The translations under genes and the position numbers were made by a program. Positions 9,500 through 17,707 of a stretch of DNA of 64,000 nt are shown here, in pieces. The number at the start of each line of letters is the position of its first letter. The first letter of the stretch is position 1. Source of the DNA: Methylobacterium terricola (GTDB taxonomy: Bacteria; Pseudomonadota; Alphaproteobacteria; Rhizobiales; Beijerinckiaceae); the NCBI RefSeq assembly GCF_006151805.1, contig NZ_VDDA01000004.1, forward strand, positions 427,612 to 491,611, in the 5' to 3' direction. A model generated the notes under the pieces. The model was not told the DNA's origin and made no database searches. It was given only the letters and a program-made list of their open reading frames with translations.

Positions 9500-10747
9500 A
9501 TGGCCGACAAGCTCTCACTGCCCAAGGACAAGATTCGCGTCCTGCTTCTCGAAGGCATCAACGACAGCGCGGTGTCGCTGCTCGAAGCGTCCGGCTACGT
9601 CACCGTCACGCGGCTGGCCAAGGCCCTCGATCCGGCCGACCTGCACCAGGCCCTCAAGGGCGTCCACATCCTCGGCATCCGCTCGCGCACCCAGCTCGAC
9701 GAAGCCGCCTTCGAGGCGGCCGACCGGCTGATGGCCGTCGGCTGCTTCTCGGTCGGCACCAACCAGGTCGATCTCGAGGCGGCGCGCCGGCGCGGCATCC
9801 CGGTCTTCAACGCGCCGTTCTCCAACACCCGCTCGGTGGCCGAGCTCGTCATCGGCGAGATCGTGATGCTCCTGCGCCGCATCGTGCCGCGCTCGGTCTC
9901 GGCCCATGTCGGCGGCTGGGACAAGTCGGCCAACGGCTCGTTCGAGGTCCGCGGCAAGACCCTCGGCATCGTCGGCTACGGCAATATCGGCTCGCAGCTC
10001 TCGAACCTCGCCGAGGCGATGGGCATGCGGGTGATCTTCCACGATCTCACCGACCGCCTGCGCCACGGCAACACCGAGCCGGTCGACAGCCTCACCGCGC
10101 TGCTCGCCCAGAGCGACGTGGTCTCGCTGCACGTGCCCGAGACGGCCTCGACGAACAACATGATCGGCGAGGCCGAGATCCGGGCGATGAAGCCCGGCTC
10201 GTACCTGATCAACAATTCCCGCGGCACGGTGGTCGATCTCGACGCCCTGGCCTCGGCCCTCAAGGACGGCCACCTGCGCGGGGCCGCCGTCGACGTGTTC
10301 CCGGTCGAGCCGAAATCGAACAGCGAGCGGTTCAACTCGCCGCTCCAGGGCCTCGAGAACGTCATCCTCACCCCGCATGTCGGCGGATCGACCGAGGAGG
10401 CGCAGGAGCGCATCGGCGCCGAGGTGGCCCGCAAGCTCGTCGACTATTCCGATATCGGCTCGACGGTCGGCGCGGTGAACTTCCCGCAGGTGCAGCTGCC
10501 GGCCCGGCCGACCGGCCTGCGCTTCATCCACGTGCAGCGCAACCTGCCGGGCATGCTCGGGCGGCTCAACGAAACCTTCGCCCGCAAGCACATCAACATC
10601 GCGGCGCAGTTCTACCAGACCGACGGCGAGGTCGGTTACGTCGTGGTCGAGACCGATGCGACCGACGTCGATCCGGAGGCCCTGCTCGAGGAGCTGCGCG
10701 CCATCGACGGCACGATCCGGGCCCGGCTGCTCTACGAGCGCCGCTGA
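9500..10747 (+). CDS. serA: D-3-phosphoglycerate dehydrogenase
   Basis: First enzyme of serine synthesis: oxidises 3-phosphoglycerate to 3-phosphohydroxypyruvate with NAD. The 415-residue protein is the shorter SerA type. It has GTNQVDLEAARRRGIPV near residues 88-105, the NAD-binding loop GIVGYGNIGSQ at about 155, RGTVVDLDAL near 245 with the catalytic Arg/Glu region following, and HVGGSTEEAQERIG near 293 carrying the catalytic His. The C-terminal about 80 residues form an ACT domain (FIHVQRNLPGMLGRLN), the usual site of serine feedback inhibition. It is monocistronic and followed by a strong terminator. Confidence 0.96.
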   Translation: MADKLSLPKDKIRVLLLEGINDSAVSLLEASGYVTVTRLAKALDPADLHQALKGVHILGIRSRTQLDEAAFEAADRLMAVGCFSVGTNQVDLEAARRRGIPVFNAPFSNTRSVAELVIGEIVMLLRRIVPRSVSAHVGGWDKSANGSFEVRGKTLGIVGYGNIGSQLSNLAEAMGMRVIFHDLTDRLRHGNTEPVDSLTALLAQSDVVSLHVPETASTNNMIGEAEIRAMKPGSYLINNSRGTVVDLDALASALKDGHLRGAAVDVFPVEPKSNSERFNSPLQGLENVILTPHVGGSTEEAQERIGAEVARKLVDYSDIGSTVGAVNFPQVQLPARPTGLRFIHVQRNLPGMLGRLNETFARKHINIAAQFYQTDGEVGYVVVETDATDVDPEALLEELRAIDGTIRARLLYERR

Positions 10748-10806
10748 CCGCGATCGGTGCCCGGTTGCCGCGCGACCGGGCGCCGTCTCATGACGTCACG
10801 CCTTCA

Positions 10807-10830
10807 AGCGCCCCGGCCCGCCGGGGCGCT
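10807..10830. terminator. Bidirectional terminator between serA and cysG
   Basis: Ten-base perfect arms AGCGCCCCGG and CCGGGGCGCT flank a CCCG loop, with TT following on the plus strand and AA-type pairing bases on the other side. It sits between the convergent ends of serA (10747) and cysG (10839) and could stop transcripts from both sides. Confidence 0.75.
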
Positions 10831-10838
10831 TTGTCGTG

Positions 10839-12341
10839 TCAGTGAGCCGCCGAGGCCAAAGCCTCGGCGACGACCGCCTCGCGCTCGCCCCGCCCGAGGG
10901 CATTGCCCACCATCACGATCGCCGGCCCCTCCAGGCCCGCCGCCTCGACCCGGTCGGCGAGGTCGCGGGCTTGCGCCTGCACCACCGCCTGGTCGGGGCG
11001 CGTGGCGTTGAACACCACGAGCGCCGGCGTCGCCGGAGGCAGGCCCTCGGCCACCGCCCTGGCCAGCAGGGCGCGCATCGTGCGCTTGGGCATGTAGATC
11101 ACCGTCGTGACGGTGGGGTCGGCGAGAGCGGCCCAGTTGAGGTCGTCCGGCAGGGTGCCGCGGCGGTCGTGGCCGGTGACGTATTGCAGGCGCCGCGCCG
11201 CGTCGCGGTGGGTGAGCGAGAGGCCGAGGGAGGCCGCCGCCCCCTGCGCCGCCGTGACGCCGGGCACCACGGTCACCGGGATGCCGGCCTCGCGGCAGGC
11301 ATCGATCTCCTCGCCGGCCCGGCCGAAGACCAGGGGATCGCCGGACTTGAGCCGCACCACCCGCTTGCCGCTCTTGGCCAGCGAGACCATCAGGGCGTTG
11401 ATGTCGTCCTGGCGGCAGGACGGGCCGTGGCCGGTCTTGCCGACCAGCATCGTGCAGGCCTCGCGCCGGGCGTAATCCAGGATCTCGGGCGCGACGAGGT
11501 CGTCGTACAGGATGACGTCGGCGCTGCGCAGCGCCCGCAGGGCCTTGAGGGTGAGAAGCTCGGCATCGCCCGGACCGGCCCCGACCAGCACCACGCTGCC
11601 GCCGGTCGGCGCGGCGTCGCTCTCGGCGACCAGCGCCTCGAGGTCGGCGCGGACCGGCGCCCGCTCCGGATTGGCGAAGGCGAGGTCGGTGAAGCGCTCC
11701 CAGAACGCCCGGCGCTCACCGAACACGTGATAGCGGGCGCTAACCTCGGCGCGCCAGTCACGGGCGGCGGCCACCCAGGCCTTGAAGCCTGCCGGCAGCA
11801 TCGCCTCGATGCGGGCGCGCACGGTCTGGCCGAAGACCGGGACCGCGCCCTCGGTCGAGATGCCGACGACGAGCGGCGAGCGGTTGACGATGGCGCCGAA
11901 CGAGACGTCGCAGAGATGCGGCCGGTCGATGGCGTTGACGATGGCGCCCGCGGCGCGGGCCGCCCCGACGAAGCACTCGCACTCGCCCTCGCTCTCGAAG
12001 GCCGCGATGGCGAAGGCGGCGCCGACGAGGTCGGCCGGCGACCAGTCGCGCTCGTGCAGCACGACCTTGCCGGCGACGGCCTCCTGGGGGGCGCCGCGCA
12101 TCTCCTCGGTGGGTTCCGGCGCGAACACGTCGACATGCGCGCCGGCGGCGGCGAGCAGCTTCACCTTCCAGGCCGCACCGCCATTGGCCCCGGCCAGGAC
12201 CGCGCGTTTGCCCGTCAGCGTCACGAAGACCGGCAGCACGGCCAGGGGCTCGAGGCCGGGGGAGCGGGTCTCGCGGGGAGCACGGGGCGTACGCATGGGA
12301 CGTTGGGTTTCTGGCACGAGTCTCGGGAAATCCTGCGCCAT
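10839..12341 (-). CDS. cysG: Siroheme synthase (precorrin-2 dehydrogenase and uroporphyrinogen III methyltransferase)
   Basis: A fused enzyme making siroheme from uroporphyrinogen III: C-terminal SAM-dependent C2,C7-methylation, then N-terminal NAD-dependent oxidation and ferrochelation. The 500-residue length fits CysG. The N-terminal part (about 30-220) has AVLAGANGGAAWKVKLLAAAG with the Rossmann pattern. The C-terminal part (about 235-490) has VVLVGAGPGDAELLTLKAL and the RLKSGDPLVFGRAGEEI loop of the methyltransferase. Siroheme is the cofactor of the NirA made from the same cluster. The ATG at 12341 lies nine bases past the nasA stop. A second ATG at 12296 lacks a visible ribosome-binding site. 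Confidence 0.95.
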   Translation of the reverse strand: MAQDFPRLVPETQRPMRTPRAPRETRSPGLEPLAVLPVFVTLTGKRAVLAGANGGAAWKVKLLAAAGAHVDVFAPEPTEEMRGAPQEAVAGKVVLHERDWSPADLVGAAFAIAAFESEGECECFVGAARAAGAIVNAIDRPHLCDVSFGAIVNRSPLVVGISTEGAVPVFGQTVRARIEAMLPAGFKAWVAAARDWRAEVSARYHVFGERRAFWERFTDLAFANPERAPVRADLEALVAESDAAPTGGSVVLVGAGPGDAELLTLKALRALRSADVILYDDLVAPEILDYARREACTMLVGKTGHGPSCRQDDINALMVSLAKSGKRVVRLKSGDPLVFGRAGEEIDACREAGIPVTVVPGVTAAQGAAASLGLSLTHRDAARRLQYVTGHDRRGTLPDDLNWAALADPTVTTVIYMPKRTMRALLARAVAEGLPPATPALVVFNATRPDQAVVQAQARDLADRVEAAGLEGPAIVMVGNALGRGEREAVVAEALASAAH

Positions 12342-12350
12342 CAGATGCGC

Positions 12351-15047
12351 CTATGCGGAAGCTGGCGCAAGTTCCCCGGCCTTGAGGTCGGCGGCCAGCA
12401 GCTTGCGGATCTCCGGGATGCACGAGCCGCAATTCGTCCCGGCCTTGCAGGCGGCGCCCACCGCCTCGACCCCGTGCGCCCCGCCCTTGATCGCCGCCCG
12501 GATCGTGTCGAGCCCGACGGTGTGGCAGGCGCAGACCAGCGGCCCGGTGCCGGCGCTCTCGGCCCGCCCCGAGATCAGGGCCCGGCGGGCGGCGGGCTCG
12601 AGCATTTCCTGGGTGCGGAAGAACGCCTTGGCGGCGTCCCAGGTCGGACGTTCGGCCGCGGGGGCGAGCGCCAGGACGCCGAGGAGCTGACCGTCCCGGA
12701 AGGCGGCGGCGCGGTAGCGGCCGCGGGCCGGGTCGGCGTACTCGCTCAAGGACGCGCCGGGAAACAGCTCGCGCATCAGGGCGGCGGCTTCCTGCGCCCC
12801 GTCCTGGGCGGCGAAGATCAGGCCGGTCGCGCCCTCCAGGCTCGCCCGCGCCCACCACCAGCCGAAGGGCGCGGCCACCGTGTCGCGGGTGATGAGGTAG
12901 CCACGGGAGCGGTAGGGCTCGGGGGCGATCGAGGCCGGGGTCGCCTTGAGCTCGGGCTGGCCCGAGACCGGATCGACCGCCCCTTGCGCCAGCGCGCCGA
13001 CGCGGCCGTCCGAGGTATTGGCCTCGCTCCAGTGCATCGGGGCGAACAGCGAGCCTGCTTGCGCGCCCGTCGTCACCATCACCTCGAGCACCGCGGCACC
13101 GTGGGCGGTACGCACCCGGGCGAGGTCGCCGTCGGTGACGCCGGCCGCCGCCGCGTCGTCGGGGTGGATCTCGACGAAGGGCACCGCCCGGTGGGCCGAG
13201 AGGCGCGGGCTCTTCCCCGTGCGGGTCAGCGTGTGCCAGTGGTCGCGCACCCGGCCGGTATTGAGGCGCAATGGCAGCGCGTCGCTGGTGGCTTGCGCCA
13301 GAACCGGCTTCTGCACCGCGACGAAGCGGGCCTTGCGGTCGCGGGTGAAGAAGCCGCCATTGGCGAAGAACCGCGTCTGCGGCGCCTTGGCCTTGCGGGT
13401 CAGCGGCCACTGCACCGGCGCGGCGGCCTCGTAGGCCGCGTCCGTGATGTCGGCGAGCCCGCCGAGGTCGAAGTCGCGGCTGCCGCGATTCTCGAACTCG
13501 GACAGGGCGGCGTGCTCGCGGAACACCGCGGCCGCGTTGCCCCAGGCGAAGGCCTTGGCGTGGCCGAGGCGCTTGCCCACCTGCGCCATGATCCACCAAT
13601 CGGCCTTCGCCTCGCCGGGCGCCGCCAGGAAGGCGCGCTGGCGCGAGATCCGGCGCTCGGAATTGGTCACCGTGCCGTCCTTCTCGCCCCAGCCCAGGGC
13701 CGGCAGGACGATGGCGTTGCGCGCCCGCACTGTGTCGGTCTCCGCCACCACCTCGGAGACGACGTAGGTGTCGAGTTTGCCAAGCGCCGCCCGCACCCGG
13801 TCGGCCCGGGGCATCGAGACGGCGGGGTTGGTGCCCATCACCCACAGGGCCTTGATCTTGCCGCGCTCGATCGCCTCGAACAGCGCCACCGCCTTCATGC
13901 CCTCGCCGGTGATGATCTGGGGCGCGTTCCAGAACCGGCGCACCAAATCGACCTCCTCGGGGGTGAAGTGCATGTGGGCCGCCAGCATGTTGGCGAGCCC
14001 GCCGACCTCGCGCCCGCCCATGGCGTTGGGCTGGCCGGTGAGCGAGAACGGCCCCATCCCCGGCTTGCCGATGCGGCCGGTGGCGAGGTGGCAGTTGATG
14101 ATCGCGTTCGCCTTGTCGGTGCCTTGCGCCGACTGGTTCACGCCCTGCGAGTACGCCGTCACGACCCGGGGCGTGGTGCGAAACAGCGTGAAGAAGGTCT
14201 CGACTTCCGCTTCGGTCAGGCCTGTGGCGGCGGCGGTGGCGGCGACCGTCGGGGCGATCTGCCGGGCACGCTCCAGGGCCGGCTCGAAGCCGGCGGTGTG
14301 ATCGGCGATGTAGCGCGGATCGAGGGCGCCGTTATCGGCGAGGTGGACGAGGAGGCCGGAGAACAGCGCGGTGTCGGAGCCCGGGCGCACGCCGAGGAAG
14401 AGGTCGGATTCCTCGCCGGTCTGGGTGCAGCGGGGATCGATGGTGACGATCTTGGTACCGCGCTTCTCCCGCGCATCGAGCATGCGGCGAAACAGGATCG
14501 GGTGGCACCAGGCGGTGTTGGAGCCGACCAGCACCAGGAGGTCGGCCTCGTCCAGGTCCTCGTAGCAGCCGGGCACGGTGTCGGAGCCGAAGGCCCGGCG
14601 ATGCGCCGCCACCGAGGACGACATGCACAGGCGCGAATTGGTGTCGACGTGCGGCGTGCCGATGAAGCCCTTCGCCAGCTTGTTGGCGACGTAGTAATCC
14701 TCGGTCAGGAGCTGGCCCGAGAGGTAGAACGCCACCGAGTCCGGCCCGTGCGCCGCGATGGTGCGCTTGAACCCCTCGGCCACCGCGTCGAGCGCCTCGT
14801 CCCACGCCACCTGCCGCCCGGCGATCTCGGGGTGCAGCACGCGATCGTCGAGGGAGAGGGTCTCGCCCAGCGCCGACCCCTTCGAGCACAGCCGGCCGAA
14901 ATTCGCCGGATGCTGCGGATCGCCCGCGACGCTCGCGCCCCCCTGCCCGTCCGGCCGGGCGAGCACGCCGCAGCCGACGCCGCAATACGGGCAGGTGGTC
15001 CGGACGGGGGCGGCCTCGGGAGGGAGGGCCGGCACGTGCAGGTTCAT
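12351..15047 (-). CDS. nasA: Assimilatory nitrate reductase catalytic subunit with C-terminal [2Fe-2S] domain
   Basis: Molybdopterin enzyme reducing nitrate to nitrite in the cytoplasm for assimilation. The 898-residue protein opens with a [4Fe-4S] motif (C19, C22, C26 in TTCPYCGVGCGVL; fourth Cys in RLCSKGS). Molybdopterin-binding motifs follow, including TNSRLCMSSSV and TGQPNAMGGREVG. From about residue 835 a BFD-like [2Fe-2S] domain follows (VCACHTVG, then CKAGTNCGSCIPEI), as in Klebsiella-type NasA, which takes electrons from a flavoprotein partner. The ATG at 15047 has AAAGG upstream. A further-upstream Met would add 18 Pro/Arg-rich residues. It is followed closely by cysG. Confidence 0.95.
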   Translation of the reverse strand: MNLHVPALPPEAAPVRTTCPYCGVGCGVLARPDGQGGASVAGDPQHPANFGRLCSKGSALGETLSLDDRVLHPEIAGRQVAWDEALDAVAEGFKRTIAAHGPDSVAFYLSGQLLTEDYYVANKLAKGFIGTPHVDTNSRLCMSSSVAAHRRAFGSDTVPGCYEDLDEADLLVLVGSNTAWCHPILFRRMLDAREKRGTKIVTIDPRCTQTGEESDLFLGVRPGSDTALFSGLLVHLADNGALDPRYIADHTAGFEPALERARQIAPTVAATAAATGLTEAEVETFFTLFRTTPRVVTAYSQGVNQSAQGTDKANAIINCHLATGRIGKPGMGPFSLTGQPNAMGGREVGGLANMLAAHMHFTPEEVDLVRRFWNAPQIITGEGMKAVALFEAIERGKIKALWVMGTNPAVSMPRADRVRAALGKLDTYVVSEVVAETDTVRARNAIVLPALGWGEKDGTVTNSERRISRQRAFLAAPGEAKADWWIMAQVGKRLGHAKAFAWGNAAAVFREHAALSEFENRGSRDFDLGGLADITDAAYEAAAPVQWPLTRKAKAPQTRFFANGGFFTRDRKARFVAVQKPVLAQATSDALPLRLNTGRVRDHWHTLTRTGKSPRLSAHRAVPFVEIHPDDAAAAGVTDGDLARVRTAHGAAVLEVMVTTGAQAGSLFAPMHWSEANTSDGRVGALAQGAVDPVSGQPELKATPASIAPEPYRSRGYLITRDTVAAPFGWWWARASLEGATGLIFAAQDGAQEAAALMRELFPGASLSEYADPARGRYRAAAFRDGQLLGVLALAPAAERPTWDAAKAFFRTQEMLEPAARRALISGRAESAGTGPLVCACHTVGLDTIRAAIKGGAHGVEAVGAACKAGTNCGSCIPEIRKLLAADLKAGELAPASA

Positions 15048-15126
15048 CGCAGGAGCCTTTCGCCGGGCGTGGGGTGGGGACGGTGGTTGGGGGGCAAGCA
15101 AGCGGTGGGCCGTTGCGGCCCGCCGA

Positions 15127-15501
15127 TCAGCCGAGCAGATCGTCCAGGCTGACGTTGAGAACCGTTGCGATCTTGCGATAGGTCTCGACCGTGCCGTCCC
15201 GTTTGCCGGTCTCGATCTGCGACAGGTAGGCCTGCGAGAGATCGGCCTGCTCGGCGAGTCCCGCGGCGCTCAAGGCCCGATGCTCGCGCCAGACCCGCAC
15301 CCGGTTCTCGCCAGACAGAAGACGATCGACGATCGCCGCCGGGATCAGCTCCTCGTCCCCTGCGGCGAGGCGCTGGCGAAATTCGGCCACGGCGAGGCGG
15401 TCGGCGTTGTCCTCCGCAGCATCGAGGAGTGCCTGATAGTCGGTCTCGGCCAGGACGATCAGGGTGTCTCCGGCCGGGGTCGTGATCCGCTGGGTGTTCA
15501 T
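15127..15501 (-). CDS. XRE-family antitoxin of a type II toxin-antitoxin pair
   Basis: A 124-residue DNA-binding protein that should neutralise the toxin encoded just upstream (15-base gap) and repress the pair. Residues 1 to about 55 resemble a Phd/PrlF-like segment (LIVLAETDYQALLDAAED). Residues about 70-123 form a Cro/C1-type helix-turn-helix (LAEQADLSQAYLSQIETGKR). Toxin-first order and an XRE antitoxin are the HigBA arrangement. The pair sits between the flavoprotein gene and nasA in the nitrate cluster and may interrupt that operon. Confidence 0.88.
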   Translation of the reverse strand: MNTQRITTPAGDTLIVLAETDYQALLDAAEDNADRLAVAEFRQRLAAGDEELIPAAIVDRLLSGENRVRVWREHRALSAAGLAEQADLSQAYLSQIETGKRDGTVETYRKIATVLNVSLDDLLG

Positions 15502-15516
15502 GGGCGCGAGGTCCGA

Positions 15517-15777
15517 TCAATCGTAGGCGCTGGAGCGCGGGGCGACCCGGATGACCGCCAGCACCACGCCATCTTCCGTGAACAGCACGCGCCAGTCGCC
15601 GACGCGCAGCCGAAAAACGCCGGGCTCCCCTTTCAGCGCCCTCACATTGTTGGCCTGCGCCTGAGGGGCGGAGGCATATTGCTCGACCTTCGCGCGGATG
15701 AGTGCCGACACATTGGTCGGCATCGGGCTCAAGGTCCGCAGGGCGCCCTTGCTGTAAGCGATCTGCAGCATGCCCAA
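15517..15777 (-). CDS. RelE/ParE-superfamily toxin
   Basis: An 86-residue basic protein of the RelE/ParE fold, first gene of a type II toxin-antitoxin pair. The C-terminal half has the family core VRALKGEPGVFRLRVGDWRV followed by LFTEDGVVLAVIRVAPRSS. RelE-type members cut mRNA on the ribosome and ParE-type members poison gyrase. The sequence does not decide between them, though RLRVGDWRVLF is common among RelE/HigB-like toxins. It is preceded by an AT-rich stretch that suits an autoregulated promoter. Confidence 0.88.
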   Translation of the reverse strand: MGMLQIAYSKGALRTLSPMPTNVSALIRAKVEQYASAPQAQANNVRALKGEPGVFRLRVGDWRVLFTEDGVVLAVIRVAPRSSAYD

Positions 15778-15780
15778 TCA

Positions 15781-15793
15781 TAGCATATCGCTA
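15781..15793 (-). promoter_or_regulatory. Candidate operator/promoter of the toxin-antitoxin pair
   Basis: TAGC and GCTA arms around a five-base AT-rich spacer lie four bases upstream of the toxin start, in a local AT-rich patch unlike the GC-rich surroundings. Such a site is where a toxin-antitoxin complex would bind to repress its own promoter. Inferred from position and symmetry only. Confidence 0.35.
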
Positions 15794-15840
15794 ATCGCTG
15801 CGCAGGCCCGTCCGCGGCTGCCAACCGTGACGCAGCGGTC

Positions 15841-17451
15841 TCAATACACGTCCGCCTGATACCGGTTCGCCTTCTTCAGCGCCGCGAGATAGGCCACCGC
15901 CTCCTCCGGGCTCTTGCCGCCATGGGTCGCCGCCACGTCGATGATCGCGCGCTCGACGTCCTTGGCCATGCGCTTGGCGTCGCCGCAGACGTAGAAATGG
16001 GCGCCCTCCTCGAACCAGCGCCACAGCTCGCGGCCGTTCTCGCGCATCCGGTCCTGGACGTAGGTCTTCTCGCCCCCGTCGCGCGACCAGGCGAGCGACA
16101 GGCGGGTCAGCACGCCCTGGTCCTTCAGGCCGTTCAGCTCGTCGCGGTAGAAGAAGTCCGAGGCCTGGCGCTGGTGGCCGAAGAACAGCCAGTTCTTGCC
16201 CGGCGCCGCGGTGGCGGCGCGCTCGCGCAGGAAGGCGCGGAACGGCGCGATGCCGGTGCCGGGGCCGACCATGATGACCGGGGTCTCGGGCGATTCCGGC
16301 AGGCCGAAGCCGTGGGCCTTCTGGAGGTAGACCTTCACCTTGGCGGTCTCGGACAGGCGCTCGCCGAGATGGGTCGAGGCGACGCCGAGGCGCAGGCGCG
16401 AGCGGTGGCTGTAGCGCACCGCGTCGACAGTGAGCGAGACCCGGCCCGGATCGGCCTTCGGTGAGGACGAGATCGAGTAGAGCCGCGGCTGCAACTCGTC
16501 GAGGGCCTCCAAGAAGACCTCGGCATCGGGGCGGGCGCCCGGGAATTTATGCAGGGCGCCGAGCACGTCGAGATAGGCCGCATCGCCATCCGGATCCTCG
16601 CCGGCGCTGAGCGACTGGGCCTTCTTGCGCTGCGCGCCGGAGGTGAGAAGCGAGAGGAGCTGGAACAGCCCGTCCGGCGCGCCGCCGAGCGAGTAGTTGG
16701 TGAGCAGGTGGTCGCGCAGGGTCTTCTCGCCGAGCTTCGTCGCGATGACCCGCTCCGGCCGGGCGCCGAGCTCGGCGATGACCGCGTCGGCGAGCGCCGG
16801 GGCGTTGGCCGGGAAGAGGCCGAGGGAATCGCCGACGACGTAGTCGATGCCGGTGCCGGCGAGATCGATCTCGATATGCCAGGTTTCCTTCTCGCCGCCC
16901 GGCGCGTTGAGGCGGCGGCGCGAGAGGAACACCGCCTCGGCCGGGTTCTCACGGCACTGGCCGTATGGGCCGACCGGCGCCTCGGCCTTCGGAGCCTCGT
17001 CGGAGGCCGCCGCAGCGCCGGCCGGGGCTGCGGTGCCGAACTCCGCCTCCAGCTTCTTCAGCATCCGGAGCGTCTCCTTGCCGCCCGGCTGGCAGAGGTT
17101 CAGGCGCTCCTCCTTCTTGAGGAACAGGGCGTTGGCATAATCGGCGCAGTTGTAGCCGCACTGGCCGCAATCCTGCTGGGCCATGGCGGCCATCAGCTTC
17201 TGCGGCTCGGAGCGGTCCTTGGCGAGCGCCATGCGGTCGTCGAGCCCCATCGACGGGTCGTGCCAGGGCGCGTCGCCATTGTCGGCCAGCGCCGGGCCGC
17301 CGGGCGCCTCGCCGGCCCCGAGCGCCGTGGCGCCCTCGATGGCCGGCCCGAGCAGGGCCGCGAAGTAGCCCGACAGCCAGGCGCGCTGGTCGGGGTTGAA
17401 GGGGGCGGATTCGGGGATCAGGACGAGCGGGGGAGCGACGTGCTGGGTCAT
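15841..17451 (-). CDS. Fe-S/FAD/NAD(P)H reductase, 'sulfite reductase alpha subunit'-like, without an FMN domain
   Basis: A 536-residue reductase whose C-terminal two thirds match the FAD and NADPH modules of CysJ/cytochrome P450 reductase: FAD-binding RLYSISSSP near residue 318 and NADPH-binding GPGTGIAPFRAFLRER near residue 395. In place of the usual flavodoxin-like FMN domain the N-terminus has a cysteine cluster C95, C98, C102 and C120 (CGQCGYNC then LNLCQPGG), typical of a small [4Fe-4S] domain. It probably moves electrons from NAD(P)H through FAD and the cluster to the nearby siroheme reductase. The ATG at 17451 was used. A GTG 14 codons upstream is possible. It is separated from nirA by a palindromic element. 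Confidence 0.85.
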   Translation of the reverse strand: MTQHVAPPLVLIPESAPFNPDQRAWLSGYFAALLGPAIEGATALGAGEAPGGPALADNGDAPWHDPSMGLDDRMALAKDRSEPQKLMAAMAQQDCGQCGYNCADYANALFLKKEERLNLCQPGGKETLRMLKKLEAEFGTAAPAGAAAASDEAPKAEAPVGPYGQCRENPAEAVFLSRRRLNAPGGEKETWHIEIDLAGTGIDYVVGDSLGLFPANAPALADAVIAELGARPERVIATKLGEKTLRDHLLTNYSLGGAPDGLFQLLSLLTSGAQRKKAQSLSAGEDPDGDAAYLDVLGALHKFPGARPDAEVFLEALDELQPRLYSISSSPKADPGRVSLTVDAVRYSHRSRLRLGVASTHLGERLSETAKVKVYLQKAHGFGLPESPETPVIMVGPGTGIAPFRAFLRERAATAAPGKNWLFFGHQRQASDFFYRDELNGLKDQGVLTRLSLAWSRDGGEKTYVQDRMRENGRELWRWFEEGAHFYVCGDAKRMAKDVERAIIDVAATHGGKSPEEAVAYLAALKKANRYQADVY

Positions 17452-17499
17452 CGGAGGGTACCGCGGAAGAGTGGCGTTCGACCGGTGAGGCACCGGGTT

Positions 17500-17695
17500 C
17501 TCCTCTCCCCGCGGGCGGGGAGAGGGTCACGGCCCCCTCGTCGGGGCCGTGACAAGCGCAGGCGAAGCCGGAGCGAGGGTGAGGGGGTGTTTCCGGAGGA
17601 GCCACATTCGGCACTTCCCCCTCACCCCCGCCCTGCGGGCTTGCCGCGCCCCCGACCGGGGGGCGCAGCCCTCTCCCCGCCCGCGGGGAGAGGAG
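17500..17695. repeat. Nested-palindrome intergenic element (REP/MITE-like)
   Basis: A 196-base block framed by a 27-base perfect inverted repeat (17500-17526 with 17669-17695). Inside are a second perfect pair of 11 bases (17526-17536 with 17543-17553), a third pair GGGTGAGGGGG/CCCCCTCACCC (17577-17587 with 17617-17627), and a GCGCCCC/GGGGCGC hairpin near 17646-17666. It has no coding content. It lies between nirA and the flavoprotein gene, which would otherwise be tightly linked. It may be a mobile palindromic repeat that now modulates mRNA stability or termination within the operon. Confidence 0.7.
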
Positions 17696-17707
17696 GAAGA
17701 CCGGAGG

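Noticed and set aside
15048..15126. A second ANTAR-type leader ahead of nasA
   Set aside because: A GGGCC/GGCCC hairpin is present but loops are not hexameric A1/G4 and no U tract follows.
10836..15152. Open frame of over 1400 codons on the plus strand opposite cysG and nasA
   Set aside because: Antisense to two complete, recognisable enzymes and without any family pattern of its own.
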